From Embleya hyalina (GTDB taxonomy: Bacteria; Actinomycetota; Actinomycetes; Streptomycetales; Streptomycetaceae): 64,000 nt of DNA. Within the stretch, counting starts at the first letter, position 1; every line of letters starts with the position of its first letter. Both the position numbers and the translations under genes were made by a program. Positions 26,193 through 34,643 of this stretch are shown in pieces. Under the pieces are notes generated by a model. It made no database searches, was not told where the DNA came from, and saw nothing but the letters and a program-made list of their open reading frames with translations. The DNA lies in assembly GCF_003967355.1 (NCBI RefSeq), contig NZ_BIFH01000013.1, forward strand, positions 616,651 to 680,650. The letters run 5' to 3'.

Positions 26193-27008
26193 ATGACCGA
26201 GGAGAGCCAACGGAACGCGGCGGACCACCCTCCGCTCCCGTCGGCCGCGCCGGACGCCGGGCGGATCCGTCCGGGCCTGTGCTCGGTCACCTTCCGCCGG
26301 TTGCCCGCCGCCGAGGTCGCGCGCCGCGCGGTCGACGCGGGCCTGGAGGTGATCGAGTGGGGCGCGGACGTGCACGCGCCCGCGGAGCAGCCCGGCGCGG
26401 TCCGCGCGGTCCGTGAGGTCTCCGCCCGCCACGGGCTGGTGTGTTGCTCGTACGGCTCCTACTTTCGCGCCGGCCCCGCCGAACTGGCCGGGTTCCCCTC
26501 CGTCGCCCGGGCCGCCGTGCTGCTCGGGGCACCCCGGATCCGGGTCTGGGCGGGTGCGACCGGATCGCGGGAGGCCCGGCCCGACGAGCGGTACGAAACC
26601 GTGCGCGGCCTGCGCGAGGCGGCCCGGATCGCTGCCGACCACGGCCTGGAACTCGCGACGGAATTCCACGGCAACACGCTCACCGACACCGTCGCCTCGA
26701 CCATTCGGCTGCTCGACGAGGTGGACGCGGACAACGTCCGCACGTACTGGCAGCCGCCGCAGAACACCCCCGACGAGGAGGCGCTGGCCGGACTCGTCGC
26801 ACTCGGCGAACGGGTCACCGCCGTGCACGTCTTCTCGTGGTGGCCGGGCAACAACCGGCTGCCGCTCGCGGACCGCCGGGACCTGTGGGTCGCGGCCCTG
26901 GGCCGACTGGCGGGTCGGGGCCTCGAGGCACTCCTGGAGTTCGTTCCCGGCGACGACCCCGCCGTGCTGGCGCGCGAGGCCGAGACGCTGAGGCGCGCCG
27001 CAGGATGA
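26193..27008 (+). CDS. TIM-barrel sugar isomerase/epimerase family protein
   Basis: 271 residues of the xylose-isomerase-like/AP endonuclease 2 superfamily: GLCSVTFRRLPAAEVARRAVDAGLEVIEWGADVH, LELATEFHGNTLT, VRTYWQPPQNTPDEE, VTAVHVFSWW, ALLEFVPGDD. Metal-binding Glu/Asp/His positions (E in IEWG, E in TEFH, H in VHVF, E in LEFV) are present. The family interconverts keto- and aldo-sugars or epimerises them. In this locus it may process a sugar from the lyase/fucosidase products; the exact reaction is not predictable. Confidence 0.75.
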   Translation: MTEESQRNAADHPPLPSAAPDAGRIRPGLCSVTFRRLPAAEVARRAVDAGLEVIEWGADVHAPAEQPGAVRAVREVSARHGLVCCSYGSYFRAGPAELAGFPSVARAAVLLGAPRIRVWAGATGSREARPDERYETVRGLREAARIAADHGLELATEFHGNTLTDTVASTIRLLDEVDADNVRTYWQPPQNTPDEEALAGLVALGERVTAVHVFSWWPGNNRLPLADRRDLWVAALGRLAGRGLEALLEFVPGDDPAVLAREAETLRRAAG

Positions 27009-27102
27009 ACCCCTCGACCCGGCATGGTCGAGACTGTGATTCGGCGGGCCACGCAGGGGATGTCCCGTCACCCGCCCAACCATCGACGCCAGGACGGCAG
27101 GC

Positions 27103-27750
27103 ATGCATTTCAAGGACGACGACACGCTCCTGTTCATCGGCGACTCCATCACCGACGCGGGCCGCGACCGCGCCGATCCCGCGTCGCTCGGCGGGGGATA
27201 CGTGCACGAGATCGCCCGGACCCTGCGCGAGCGGGCGCAGGACGGACCCGGCCCCCGTGTCGTCAACAGGGGCGTCAACGGGCACCGCGTGTACGACCTC
27301 GAATCCCGTTGGAGCACCGACGTCCTGGACCACCGGCCCACGGTCGTCACGGTCAAGATCGGCATCAACGACACGTGGCGCCGCTACGACCGCGATCTCC
27401 CCAGTCCGGTCGACGAGTTCGAGGCGTGCCTGGACCGGCTGCTCGCGGCCACCGCGCGGGAGTCGTCCGCACGGCTGGTCGTCATCACCCCGTTCCTGCT
27501 CCCGGTCGGACCGGACCAGGAACGCTGGTTCGAGGACCTGTCGCCGCGTACCGACGCCGTGCTGCGGGTGGCCGCGCGCAACGCGGCCCGGGTGGTGCGC
27601 GCCGACCTCTTGCTGCCCCGTGCGGCAGAGGAGCGGGAGTCGGCGGAACTGGCCCCGGACGGGGTGCATCCGAGCCCGCTGGGGCATCGGCTGATCGCCG
27701 ACGCGTGGCTCGCCGAGGTCGCTCCCGTCGCCCACGACGCACGGCGGTAG
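27103..27750 (+). CDS. SGNH-type esterase
   Basis: 215 residues, no signal peptide. Four SGNH blocks: LLFIGDSITDAG (Ser14), RGVNGHRVYDL, VKIGINDTWRRY, and APDGVHPSPLGHRLIA (Asp and His). Closest in character to intracellular acetylesterases that deacetylate imported oligosaccharides (acetylxylan or rhamnogalacturonan acetylesterases). Alginate and other uronic polymers can be acetylated, so an esterase fits the island. It is the last rightward gene and converges with the LacI gene. Confidence 0.85.
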   Translation: MHFKDDDTLLFIGDSITDAGRDRADPASLGGGYVHEIARTLRERAQDGPGPRVVNRGVNGHRVYDLESRWSTDVLDHRPTVVTVKIGINDTWRRYDRDLPSPVDEFEACLDRLLAATARESSARLVVITPFLLPVGPDQERWFEDLSPRTDAVLRVAARNAARVVRADLLLPRAAEERESAELAPDGVHPSPLGHRLIADAWLAEVAPVAHDARR

Positions 27751-27778
27751 CCGACGAGGTCCGAGACCCCGTACCGCT

Positions 27779-28825
27779 CTATCCGCTCGGACGCGGGCCG
27801 CGCCGGGCCCGGGCCGTCGAGTCGCGGACGATCAGCTTGACCGGCAGGGTCATCGGCTTGCCGGTGTGCGGTGCCGGTCTTCCGCGCGAGGACAGCAGCG
27901 CGTCGACGGCGGCCCGTCCCTGGGCGCGCAGCGGGGCGGCGACGGTGGTCAGCCCGGGCCGGACGATGCGCGTCGGGAAGATGTCGTCGAAGCCGACCAC
28001 GCTGACGTCCCGGGGAACGTGCACGCCGCGTGCCTGGAGAGCGAGCACGACGCCGATCGCCAGTTGGTCGTTGTAGGCCACGACGGCGGTCGGCAGGTCC
28101 TCGGGGAGCGCGTCGGCGGCCTCGCGCCCGCCCGCGACCGTCGGCGCGAACGGGCCCACGCGCTGTACCCGCAGGCCCAGCCCGGCCGCCGCCTCGCGCA
28201 GACTCCGCACCCGCATCCCGTCCGCCCACGAGGCCTCCGGGCCGGCCACGTAGGTCACCGTGCGATGACCCAGCCGGGCCAGGTGTTCCGCGGTCACGAG
28301 CATGCCGTGCGGGTTGTCGAGGGTGATGCTGGGGACGTCGGCGACGTCGCGGTTGAGCACGACCACCGGCCGCTGCTTCGCGGTCATCCGGATGGCCGAG
28401 TCCGACAGCCGGGTACCCGCCAGGACGAGTCCCTCGACGGCGGGCAACGCCCTTTCCAGACTGGCGCGTTCCACCCGGTCGCTCTCCTGGGCGTCGATCA
28501 GCAGGAGCACGAAGCCGGCCTCGGCGGCGGCCGACTCGGCACCCCGGATGATCTCGGCGTAGAACGGGTTGGTCACGTCGGAGACCACCAGCGCGAGCAT
28601 CGAGGTGCGGCCGGTGGGCAACCCCGACGCCAACGGATTGACCCGGTAGCCGAGCTCCGCGGCCACCCGCCGGATGCGCTCCGCGGTCGCCGCGTTGACC
28701 CGGCCGGGTCTGGCGAACGCCCGGGACACGGTGGACGCGGCCACCCCCGCGGCCCGGGCGACGTCGTAGATCGTCGGCGCCTTCCCGCCGGTCGCGGGGG
28801 TCGGTGCGCCGTCATGCTCGCTCAC
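27779..28825 (-). CDS. LacI-family transcriptional repressor
   Basis: 348 residues from the GTG at 28825 (GAGAG upstream). HTH TIYDVARAAGVAASTVSRAF and hinge-helix (NPLASGLPTGRT) at the N terminus, then a periplasmic-binding-like sensor domain (LALVVSDVTNPFYAEIIRGAE, TAVVAYNDQLAIGVVLAL, DVSVVGFDD). It is probably the local repressor for the ABC/lyase operon via the site at 18407, and possibly for the two GGCAACCGGTTGCC-type sites of the uronate genes, since these share the GCAAxCGxTT core. Effector is unknown. Confidence 0.9.
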   Translation of the reverse strand: MSEHDGAPTPATGGKAPTIYDVARAAGVAASTVSRAFARPGRVNAATAERIRRVAAELGYRVNPLASGLPTGRTSMLALVVSDVTNPFYAEIIRGAESAAAEAGFVLLLIDAQESDRVERASLERALPAVEGLVLAGTRLSDSAIRMTAKQRPVVVLNRDVADVPSITLDNPHGMLVTAEHLARLGHRTVTYVAGPEASWADGMRVRSLREAAAGLGLRVQRVGPFAPTVAGGREAADALPEDLPTAVVAYNDQLAIGVVLALQARGVHVPRDVSVVGFDDIFPTRIVRPGLTTVAAPLRAQGRAAVDALLSSRGRPAPHTGKPMTLPVKLIVRDSTARARRGPRPSG

Positions 28826-28979
28826 CGGATCTCTCACTTCCGTTCTCGCGGGAAGGCCCCGGGTCCGGGGCGGCGACACCGGTCGTCGGACGATGCCGCG
28901 GCCGCCCACGGGTTGGTGGGAGGCAGCGCACTGTACCCCGTTTCGACGCCGCCACCCACCGCGTGACGGCGCCGGGGCA

Positions 28980-30206
28980 TCAGGCGGGTTCGGGGGTGAG
29001 CGTGTGCGGGGTGGGGGCGCCGGTGGTCAGGGCCGCCCGGTGGGCGGCGGTGGTGGTGGCGGCGAGGACGACGTGGACGGGAAGGCCGAGCCGGGCGGCG
29101 AGTTCGGCGGCGGGGGCGAACTCGGGCGTCGCCTGGAGGATTCTGCCGCCCCGGTGGCCCACCTTGACGGGGAGACGGTCGCCGAGCACGTCCACGTGGG
29201 TCCAGCCGCGGTGCAGCTCGGTCTTGCGGACCGGCCGTTCGCGGACGCCCAGGGTGGTGGTGAGGCGGAAGACGGCGTCGCGCAGGGGTTCGGCACCCTG
29301 CGAGGGGCACAGGACGGACAGCGTGTGCGCGGGGCGGCCCTTCTTCATCAGGATGGGGGTCAGCCAGGCGTCCGAGGCGCCGGCTTCGATGAGGGAGGCG
29401 AGGACGCTGGGCCACGCGCGTGGGTCCAGGTCGTCGATGTTGGTTTCCAGGACGACGGCCTCTCCGCCGGCGTCGACGGTCGTGGCGGGCACCGGGGTGC
29501 CGAGGAAGACGCGGGTGACGTTGGGGCGTCCGGGAGTGTCCCGGCTGCCGGCCCCGACGCCGGTGCGCTCCAGGCGCAGGTGCGGCAGGGGCGAGCACTC
29601 GCGCGCCAGGGTGGTCAGCAGCGCCAGGCCCGTCGGGGTGGCGAGTTCGCCCTCGCCGCCCGCGAACACCTGCCACTCGGCCGCGAGTTCGGCCACCGCG
29701 GGAGCGGGGACGGGAAGTTCGCCGTGGGCGGTGGCGACGCGGCCGAAGCCCAACGCCACGGGACCCGCCGTCAGATCGGTCACGGCGAGATCGTGCAGCG
29801 CGGCACACACACCGACGACGTCGGCGATGGAGTCCCAGGCACCCACCTCGTGGAAGTGCACCTCCTCCGTGGTGGTGCCGTGTACGTGTGCCTCGGCGAC
29901 GGCGAGGCGGGCGAAGGCGGCCAGTGCCGACGTGCGGACCGGATCGGCCAGGGGAGCCCGCTCGATGAGGCGGCGTACGTCCCGCCACGTGCGGTGTGCG
30001 TGGTCGTGCGCACTCGGCGTCACGTCGATCCGGGTGGCCCGCATACCGGCGCGGGTGACCCGCGTCCGCTCCAGGCGCACCTCGCCGGGGACCACGGCCT
30101 CCACCGCGGCGCGCACGGTGTTCAACGCGGCCCCGGCGTCGACGAGGGCGGCGAGCAGCATGTCCCCGGCGACGCCTGCGGACGCGTCGATCCACGCGGC
30201 CCTCAC
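28980..30206 (-). CDS. larC: LarC, nickel insertion protein for the nickel-pincer nucleotide cofactor
   Basis: 408 residues. LarC signatures: AAWIDASAGVAGDMLLAALVDAG at the N terminus, TTEEVHFHEVGAWDSIADVVG, GFGRVATAHGELPVPAPA, GELATPTGLALL, VLETNIDDLDPRAW, and MKKGRPAHTLSVLC. LarC inserts nickel into the P2TMN precursor in a CTP-dependent step, completing the cofactor of LarA. In some bacteria larC is read through a programmed frameshift (larC1/larC2); here it is one continuous frame. Its GTG start overlaps the larA-homolog stop (GTGA), so enzyme and nickel-loading factor are coupled. Confidence 0.92.
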   Translation of the reverse strand: MRAAWIDASAGVAGDMLLAALVDAGAALNTVRAAVEAVVPGEVRLERTRVTRAGMRATRIDVTPSAHDHAHRTWRDVRRLIERAPLADPVRTSALAAFARLAVAEAHVHGTTTEEVHFHEVGAWDSIADVVGVCAALHDLAVTDLTAGPVALGFGRVATAHGELPVPAPAVAELAAEWQVFAGGEGELATPTGLALLTTLARECSPLPHLRLERTGVGAGSRDTPGRPNVTRVFLGTPVPATTVDAGGEAVVLETNIDDLDPRAWPSVLASLIEAGASDAWLTPILMKKGRPAHTLSVLCPSQGAEPLRDAVFRLTTTLGVRERPVRKTELHRGWTHVDVLGDRLPVKVGHRGGRILQATPEFAPAAELAARLGLPVHVVLAATTTAAHRAALTTGAPTPHTLTPEPA

Positions 30207-31432
30207 GGGCGCAACCGATGCAGGATCTCGCCCGCCTGCGGCACGACGAGGGTGTCCGGATCGGCCGCGAACGCCGCGAAGTCCACCTCGGCGGGGTCCA
30301 GATGGCCGAGGTTCGCGCCGCGGACGACGTTTTCGGGAATGCCGGTCGCGAGGGTGACGGTCAACCGGCAGCGCTCGCCGTGCTCTTCGTCGTACGTACC
30401 CGCGCCGCGCAGGTGGGTGGAGTGCGCCAGGACGCCCCAGTGCAGGTGCTTGAAGCGGTCCCACTGCTTGGTGAAGTAGTCCCGGCAGTGGTAGCCGATC
30501 TGCTCGATCTCCGGGTGCATCGCGGCGATCGTCCGCACGTGCGGCGCGTAGAGGATGACCTCGCCGCCGTCCGCGACGACCGGTTCGAGCTTGTAGAAGC
30601 CCTTCGCCGCGGTCCAGATGTCCTCGTACTTCTCCGGGATCACGGACACCACCCGCCGTACGGGCGCGTCCAGGTAGCGGACGTGGACCCGCGCGGACAC
30701 GTCGGCCGCCGCCGACCACGCCGCCTCCGGGGTCCCGTACGCCATCGCGTGCAGCGCCCCGGTGCCGGATTCGACCACCACGCACAACGCGCGCCGGCGG
30801 CTCGGGATCAGCGCGGCCGCCTCGTGGATCAGCGCGCGCACCGGGGTGATGCCGCGCGTGCCGATGATCTCCGCACTGGTGATCAGGGCCCCGAGCCAGT
30901 GCGACAGGTCGATGATGTCGGCGCCCGCGACGCCGGGGAAGAAGTACTTGTCCCCGCCGGAGAAACCGACCACCTCGTGCGGGAAGACCGGGCCGACGAC
31001 CAGGGCCACGTCGTGCTCCACGACGGCCCGGTTCAGGCGCACGTCGACCTCTCGGCGCAGCAGCCCGCCGGACAACTCGGCCACCCGGTCGGCGCCGATC
31101 GTGCCGACCGAGGCGAACGTCGACGGCTCCCACCACTCGTGGTTGAGCACGGTCATGCCGGGCAACGGAGGGATGTGGGCGGCCAGTTCGGCCTCGCCCA
31201 TCGGCGCGTGCGTACCCAGCGCGACCAGCACCGTCAACCGGGAGACCCGGCCGTACAGCGCCTCGTGCACCGCGGCGAGCAGCAGCGGAAGCGGGCAGCT
31301 GCGGGTGCCGTCGGGTACCACCAGGCAAACGCTCCGGCCGTCGAGGTCCTCGCCGGCCAGTTGTTCGGCGACGAAGGCTCGCACCCGGTCCTCGGCCAGG
31401 ACGGTGCCCGGCCCACCGATCTGTGCTGTCAT
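30203..31432 (-). CDS. LarA-family nickel-pincer-dependent racemase/epimerase
   Basis: 409 residues. Residues matching the lactate racemase active site are all present: DGTR (Asp41, Arg44), GTHAP (His75), PHEVVGFSGGDKYFFPG (His152, and Lys162 that would carry the cofactor) and LSHWLG (His178). The His-Lys-His spacings (10 and 16) equal those of LarA. LarA homologs move the alpha hydrogen of 2-hydroxyacids as hydride on the nickel cofactor, inverting C2. Context is uronate catabolism, not lactate, so a sugar acid such as mannonate/gluconate is the best guess. It is divergent from the fructuronate-reductase-like gene across a shared operator. Confidence 0.88.
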   Translation of the reverse strand: MTAQIGGPGTVLAEDRVRAFVAEQLAGEDLDGRSVCLVVPDGTRSCPLPLLLAAVHEALYGRVSRLTVLVALGTHAPMGEAELAAHIPPLPGMTVLNHEWWEPSTFASVGTIGADRVAELSGGLLRREVDVRLNRAVVEHDVALVVGPVFPHEVVGFSGGDKYFFPGVAGADIIDLSHWLGALITSAEIIGTRGITPVRALIHEAAALIPSRRRALCVVVESGTGALHAMAYGTPEAAWSAAADVSARVHVRYLDAPVRRVVSVIPEKYEDIWTAAKGFYKLEPVVADGGEVILYAPHVRTIAAMHPEIEQIGYHCRDYFTKQWDRFKHLHWGVLAHSTHLRGAGTYDEEHGERCRLTVTLATGIPENVVRGANLGHLDPAEVDFAAFAADPDTLVVPQAGEILHRLRP

Positions 31433-31476
31433 GGCGGCCAGAGGACCATGGTGTCCGACGTGGTGCAAGTGCCCGG

Positions 31477-31501
31477 GGCAACACATGGCAACCGGTTGCC
31501 G
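31477..31501. promoter_or_regulatory. operator of the divergent uronate/lar promoter
   Basis: A 25-bp element: GGCAACACATG followed by GCAACCGGTTGCCG. Within it, GGCAACCGGTTGCC (31487-31500) is a perfect 14-bp palindrome with a central CG, the form bound by LacI-family proteins, preceded by an extra GGCAAC half-site. A copy differing at two positions lies at 34588-34612. It is centred between larA (start 31432) and the reductase gene (start 31532). Confidence 0.75.
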
Positions 31502-31531
31502 CGCCGGGCCGACGGCGGCGAACATGCCGTC

Positions 31532-32908
31532 ATGTCAAGCCCCCACTCCGCGACCCGGCCGCTGTCCCGCGCGGTCGACGGACGCCCCGCCGCGCCGGTG
31601 CGCATGCTCCATCTCGGCCTGGGCGGCTTCTTCCGAGCCCATCAGGCCTGGTACACCGAGCACGCCGGGGACGCCGACCGGTGGGGGATCGCGGCGTTCA
31701 CCGGCCGCAGCACCACCATCGCCGAGCGGCTGACCGCGCAGGACGGGCTCTACACGGTGGTCACCCGCGCGCCCGACCGCGACCGCTTCGAGGTGGTCGG
31801 TTCGCTCACCTCGGCACACCCCGGCGGCGACCACGCCGCGTGGCTGGACCACTGGCGGCGGCCGGAACTCGCGGTGGTCACCCTGACGGTCACCGAGGCG
31901 GCGTACGCCCGCGCCTCCGGGGGCGGCCTGGACACCCGACGCGCCGACGTGAGTGCCGACATCGCCGCGCTGCGCGCCGATCCGACGGCCCCGGTGTCGA
32001 CGGTCGCCGCACGGCTGCTGGCCGGGCTGGCCGCCAGGCGGCGCGCGGGCGGCGGCCCCGTGGCCGTCGTGCCGTGCGACAACCTGCCGGGCAACGGCGA
32101 GGTCACCGCGCGGATGATCGGCGAACTGGCGGACACGATCGGGCGCCCCGAATGGCGCGAGGCGGCCGCACACGCCTCGTACGTGGCCACCATGGTCGAC
32201 CGGATCACCCCGTGGACCACGCCGGACGACGTGGCCGCCGTCCGCGACGCGACCGGGCGGCCCGACGAAGCCCCCGTCGTCACCGAGCCGTTCACCGAGT
32301 GGGTGCTCAGTGGCGAGTTCCCGGCCGGGCGGCCGCGCTGGGAGGACGCCGGGGCCCGCTTCGTCGCCGACGTCACGCCGTACGAGGAACGCAAACTGTC
32401 GCTGCTCAACGGCGCACACTCGCTGTTGGCGTACGCGGCGCCGCTCCTCGGGCACGCCACCGTCGCCGAGGCCGTGGCCGATCCGGTCTGCCGGGTCTGG
32501 GTGCGCGAATGGTGGGACGAGGCCTCGGCCCACCTGGACTTCCCGGAAACGGTGCTGACCGCCTATCGGGCCGCGCTGACGGACCGCTTCGCGAACCCGC
32601 GCATCCGGCACACCCTCGCCAAGATCGCCGAGGACGGGGCGCAGAAGATCCCGGTGCGCGTTCTTCCGACGCTCTACGCCGAGCGGGCGTCCGGGGCGAT
32701 GCCGCCGGGCGCGATCCGCGTCGTCGCCGCGTGGTTGCTGCACCTGCTCGGAAAAAACGGGATCCCCGTACGGGACGGCGCCGCGCCGGTGCTCACCGGA
32801 TCACCGGCCGAGGCCGTGCACGCGGTGCTGGCCTTCCTCGATCCCGCCCTGGCCGGGGACACCGAACTGGTCGAGGCGCTCACCGCCCGGGCCTGGGAAC
32901 TCGACTGA
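31532..32908 (+). CDS. mannitol dehydrogenase-family oxidoreductase, likely fructuronate reductase (UxuB-like)
   Basis: 458 residues. N-terminal NAD domain MLHLGLGGFFRAHQAWYTEHAG, then VPCDNLPGNGEV, ATMVDRITPWT, VTEPFTEWVLSGEFPAGRP and the catalytic ERKLSLLNGAHSLLAY (Lys, Asn, His). This subfamily includes fructuronate reductase (D-fructuronate + NADH to D-mannonate), tagaturonate reductase and mannitol dehydrogenase. The nearby uronate isomerase favours the fructuronate role. First gene of the rightward lar/uronate operon. Confidence 0.85.
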   Translation: MSSPHSATRPLSRAVDGRPAAPVRMLHLGLGGFFRAHQAWYTEHAGDADRWGIAAFTGRSTTIAERLTAQDGLYTVVTRAPDRDRFEVVGSLTSAHPGGDHAAWLDHWRRPELAVVTLTVTEAAYARASGGGLDTRRADVSADIAALRADPTAPVSTVAARLLAGLAARRRAGGGPVAVVPCDNLPGNGEVTARMIGELADTIGRPEWREAAAHASYVATMVDRITPWTTPDDVAAVRDATGRPDEAPVVTEPFTEWVLSGEFPAGRPRWEDAGARFVADVTPYEERKLSLLNGAHSLLAYAAPLLGHATVAEAVADPVCRVWVREWWDEASAHLDFPETVLTAYRAALTDRFANPRIRHTLAKIAEDGAQKIPVRVLPTLYAERASGAMPPGAIRVVAAWLLHLLGKNGIPVRDGAAPVLTGSPAEAVHAVLAFLDPALAGDTELVEALTARAWELD

Positions 32909-33023
32909 ACGAAGTCGTCGTCGGCGGCGCGCGCACGCGCCGCGCACGCGCCGGCGCGGACCGGCCGGCGCGGACCCGACGGCGGCGAACCGTCACACCA
33001 ACCTCGAACAGGAGAAGCACGTC

Positions 33024-33869
33024 ATGCTCCCGGGACTGTCCGACACCGACGGCGAGGCCGTCGACCGCGTCGGCACACTGCTCCACACGCCCGGACGGCT
33101 CGGTGTGGCCTTCTCCGGGGGAGTGGACTCCTCCGTGCTGCTGGCCCTGGCCGTGCGAGCGCTGGGCGCCGACCGCGTGGTCGCGGTGCTCGGCGTCTCG
33201 CCCAGCCTCGCCGCGGACGAGCGTACGGCGGCCCTGCGCGTCGCCGCGACGATCGGGGCGCGCGTGGTCGAGGTGGTCACCCATGAGGGCGACCTGCCGG
33301 CGTACCGGGCCAACGGCCCCGACCGGTGTTTCCACTGCAAGGACGAGTTGTTCGCCCGCATTTCCGCCGAGGTGGTCCGGGCGCACGGTCTGACGGCCGT
33401 CGCCTACGGGGAGAACGCCGACGACGTGGTGCGCGCGGACCGCCCCGGTGCCGAGGCCGCCGTGCGCCACCGGGTGCTGCGCCCGCTCGCCGACGCGGGC
33501 CTGGACAAGGCGGCGGTCCGCCGGATCGCCGCCGCGCTGGGCCTGCCGTGCGCGGACAAGCCGGCCGCGCCCTGTCTGGCCTCGCGGATCCCGCACTTCA
33601 GCGAGGTCACACCGGACAAGCTGGGACAGATCGAGGCGGCGGAACGGGGCCTGCGGGGGCTGGGTTTCGGCGACTGCCGGGTCCGCCACCACGGCGATAT
33701 CGCACGGATCGAGGTGCCCGTCGCCGAGATCGCGGCGCTCGCGGGCGAACGGCGCGAGGCGGCGTTGGCGGTGGTCCGGGCCGCCGGGTTCCGGACGGTC
33801 GCCGTCGACCTCGCGGGCCTGCGATCGGGCGCCTTCACGCTTTCCCTGATCGGAGTTCGCCATGGCTGA
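33024..33869 (+). CDS. larE: LarE, sulfur transferase for nickel-pincer nucleotide synthesis
   Basis: 281 residues of the PP-loop ATPase superfamily: VAFSGGVDSSVLLALAV (ATP pyrophosphatase motif at 28-44), RCFHCKDELF (101-110), YGENADD, and DKPAAPCLASRIPHFSEVT (Cys184). LarE adenylates the carboxylates of the LarB product and inserts sulfur; in sacrificial enzymes a conserved cysteine is the donor, and the CLASR cysteine is the likely candidate here. AGGAG precedes the ATG. The last eight bases overlap larB. Confidence 0.92.
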   Translation: MLPGLSDTDGEAVDRVGTLLHTPGRLGVAFSGGVDSSVLLALAVRALGADRVVAVLGVSPSLAADERTAALRVAATIGARVVEVVTHEGDLPAYRANGPDRCFHCKDELFARISAEVVRAHGLTAVAYGENADDVVRADRPGAEAAVRHRVLRPLADAGLDKAAVRRIAAALGLPCADKPAAPCLASRIPHFSEVTPDKLGQIEAAERGLRGLGFGDCRVRHHGDIARIEVPVAEIAALAGERREAALAVVRAAGFRTVAVDLAGLRSGAFTLSLIGVRHG

Positions 33870-34572
33870 AACGACTGAATCGTTCGCACGTCTCGACCAC
33901 GAGCGGATCGACCGCAGGGGATATCCAGAGGCGATCTTCTGCGAGGGGAAGACCCCGGAGCAGGTGGGCGCGATCGCCGCCGAGTTGCGCGAGCACGGCC
34001 GGGCGCCGGCCCTGTTCACCCGCGCCGGACCCGAGCACGCGCGGGCCGTGCTCGCCGAACTGCCCGACGCCCGGCACGAGTCGCAGGCCCGGCTGCTGGT
34101 GTGGCCGCCCGTACCGCCCGCCCCGGAGGGAGGTCTCGTGGTCGTGTTGGCGGCGGGTACCTCCGACCTCCCGGTGGCGCTGGAGGCCGAACTGACCGCC
34201 CGCTATCTCGGCCGGCGCTGCGAGTCGGCCGTGGACGTGGGCGTGGCCGGACTCCACCGCGTGATCGGCATGCTCGACCTGCTGCGCTCCGCCCGGGTCG
34301 TGGTGGTCGCTGCGGGCATGGACGGCGCGCTGCCCAGTGTGGTGGCGGGGCTGGTCGCCGCACCCGTCGTCGCGGTGCCGACCTCCGTCGGCTACGGAGC
34401 GGCCTTCGGCGGCGTGGCCCCCCTGCTGTCCATGCTCAACGCGTGCAGCCCCGGGGTCGCGGTCGTCAACATCGACAACGGCTTCGGGGCCGGGCACCTC
34501 GCCGCGCAGATCGCGGCACCCGTGACGCCCGCGGCCGACGCCGCGACGTGGGGGTCGGCCGGCCCGGAGTGA
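33862..34572 (+). CDS. larB: LarB, pyridinium biscarboxylate mononucleotide synthase
   Basis: 236 residues. N-terminal segment DHERIDRRGYPEAIFCEGKTPEQVGAI is diagnostic for LarB, followed by a PurE/AIR-carboxylase-like domain (LVVVLAAGTSDLPVALEAELTARYLG, ESAVDVGVAGLHRV, VVAAGMDGALPSVVAGL, VVAVPTSVGYGAAFGGVAPLLSML). It carboxylates and hydrolyses nicotinic acid adenine dinucleotide, the first step to the nickel-pincer cofactor. It overlaps larE by 8 bp. Reaction order across the locus: LarB, then LarE, then LarC. Confidence 0.92.
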   Translation: MAETTESFARLDHERIDRRGYPEAIFCEGKTPEQVGAIAAELREHGRAPALFTRAGPEHARAVLAELPDARHESQARLLVWPPVPPAPEGGLVVVLAAGTSDLPVALEAELTARYLGRRCESAVDVGVAGLHRVIGMLDLLRSARVVVVAAGMDGALPSVVAGLVAAPVVAVPTSVGYGAAFGGVAPLLSMLNACSPGVAVVNIDNGFGAGHLAAQIAAPVTPAADAATWGSAGPE

Positions 34573-34587
34573 GCGGCCCCGCCTCGC

Positions 34588-34612
34588 GGCAACACATGAC
34601 AACCGATTGCCG
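34588..34612. promoter_or_regulatory. second copy of the 25-bp uronate/lar operator
   Basis: GGCAACACATG followed by ACAACCGATTGCCG; 23 of 25 positions match the copy at 31477. It ends 31 bp before the uxaC start and 15 bp after larB, so uxaC can be controlled separately by the same regulator. Confidence 0.75.
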
Positions 34613-34643
34613 TGCTCTCCGGCCCCGGACAACCATTCGGGGT

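Noticed and set aside
28980-30206. Programmed frameshift in larC
   Set aside because: Known in some lactobacilli, but here the frame is continuous from GTG to stop with all LarC motifs in one frame.
30203-31432. Plain lactate racemase as the function of the LarA homolog
   Set aside because: Not excluded by sequence, but no lactate permease or lactate dehydrogenase is nearby and it shares an operator with uronate genes, so a sugar-acid substrate is preferred.
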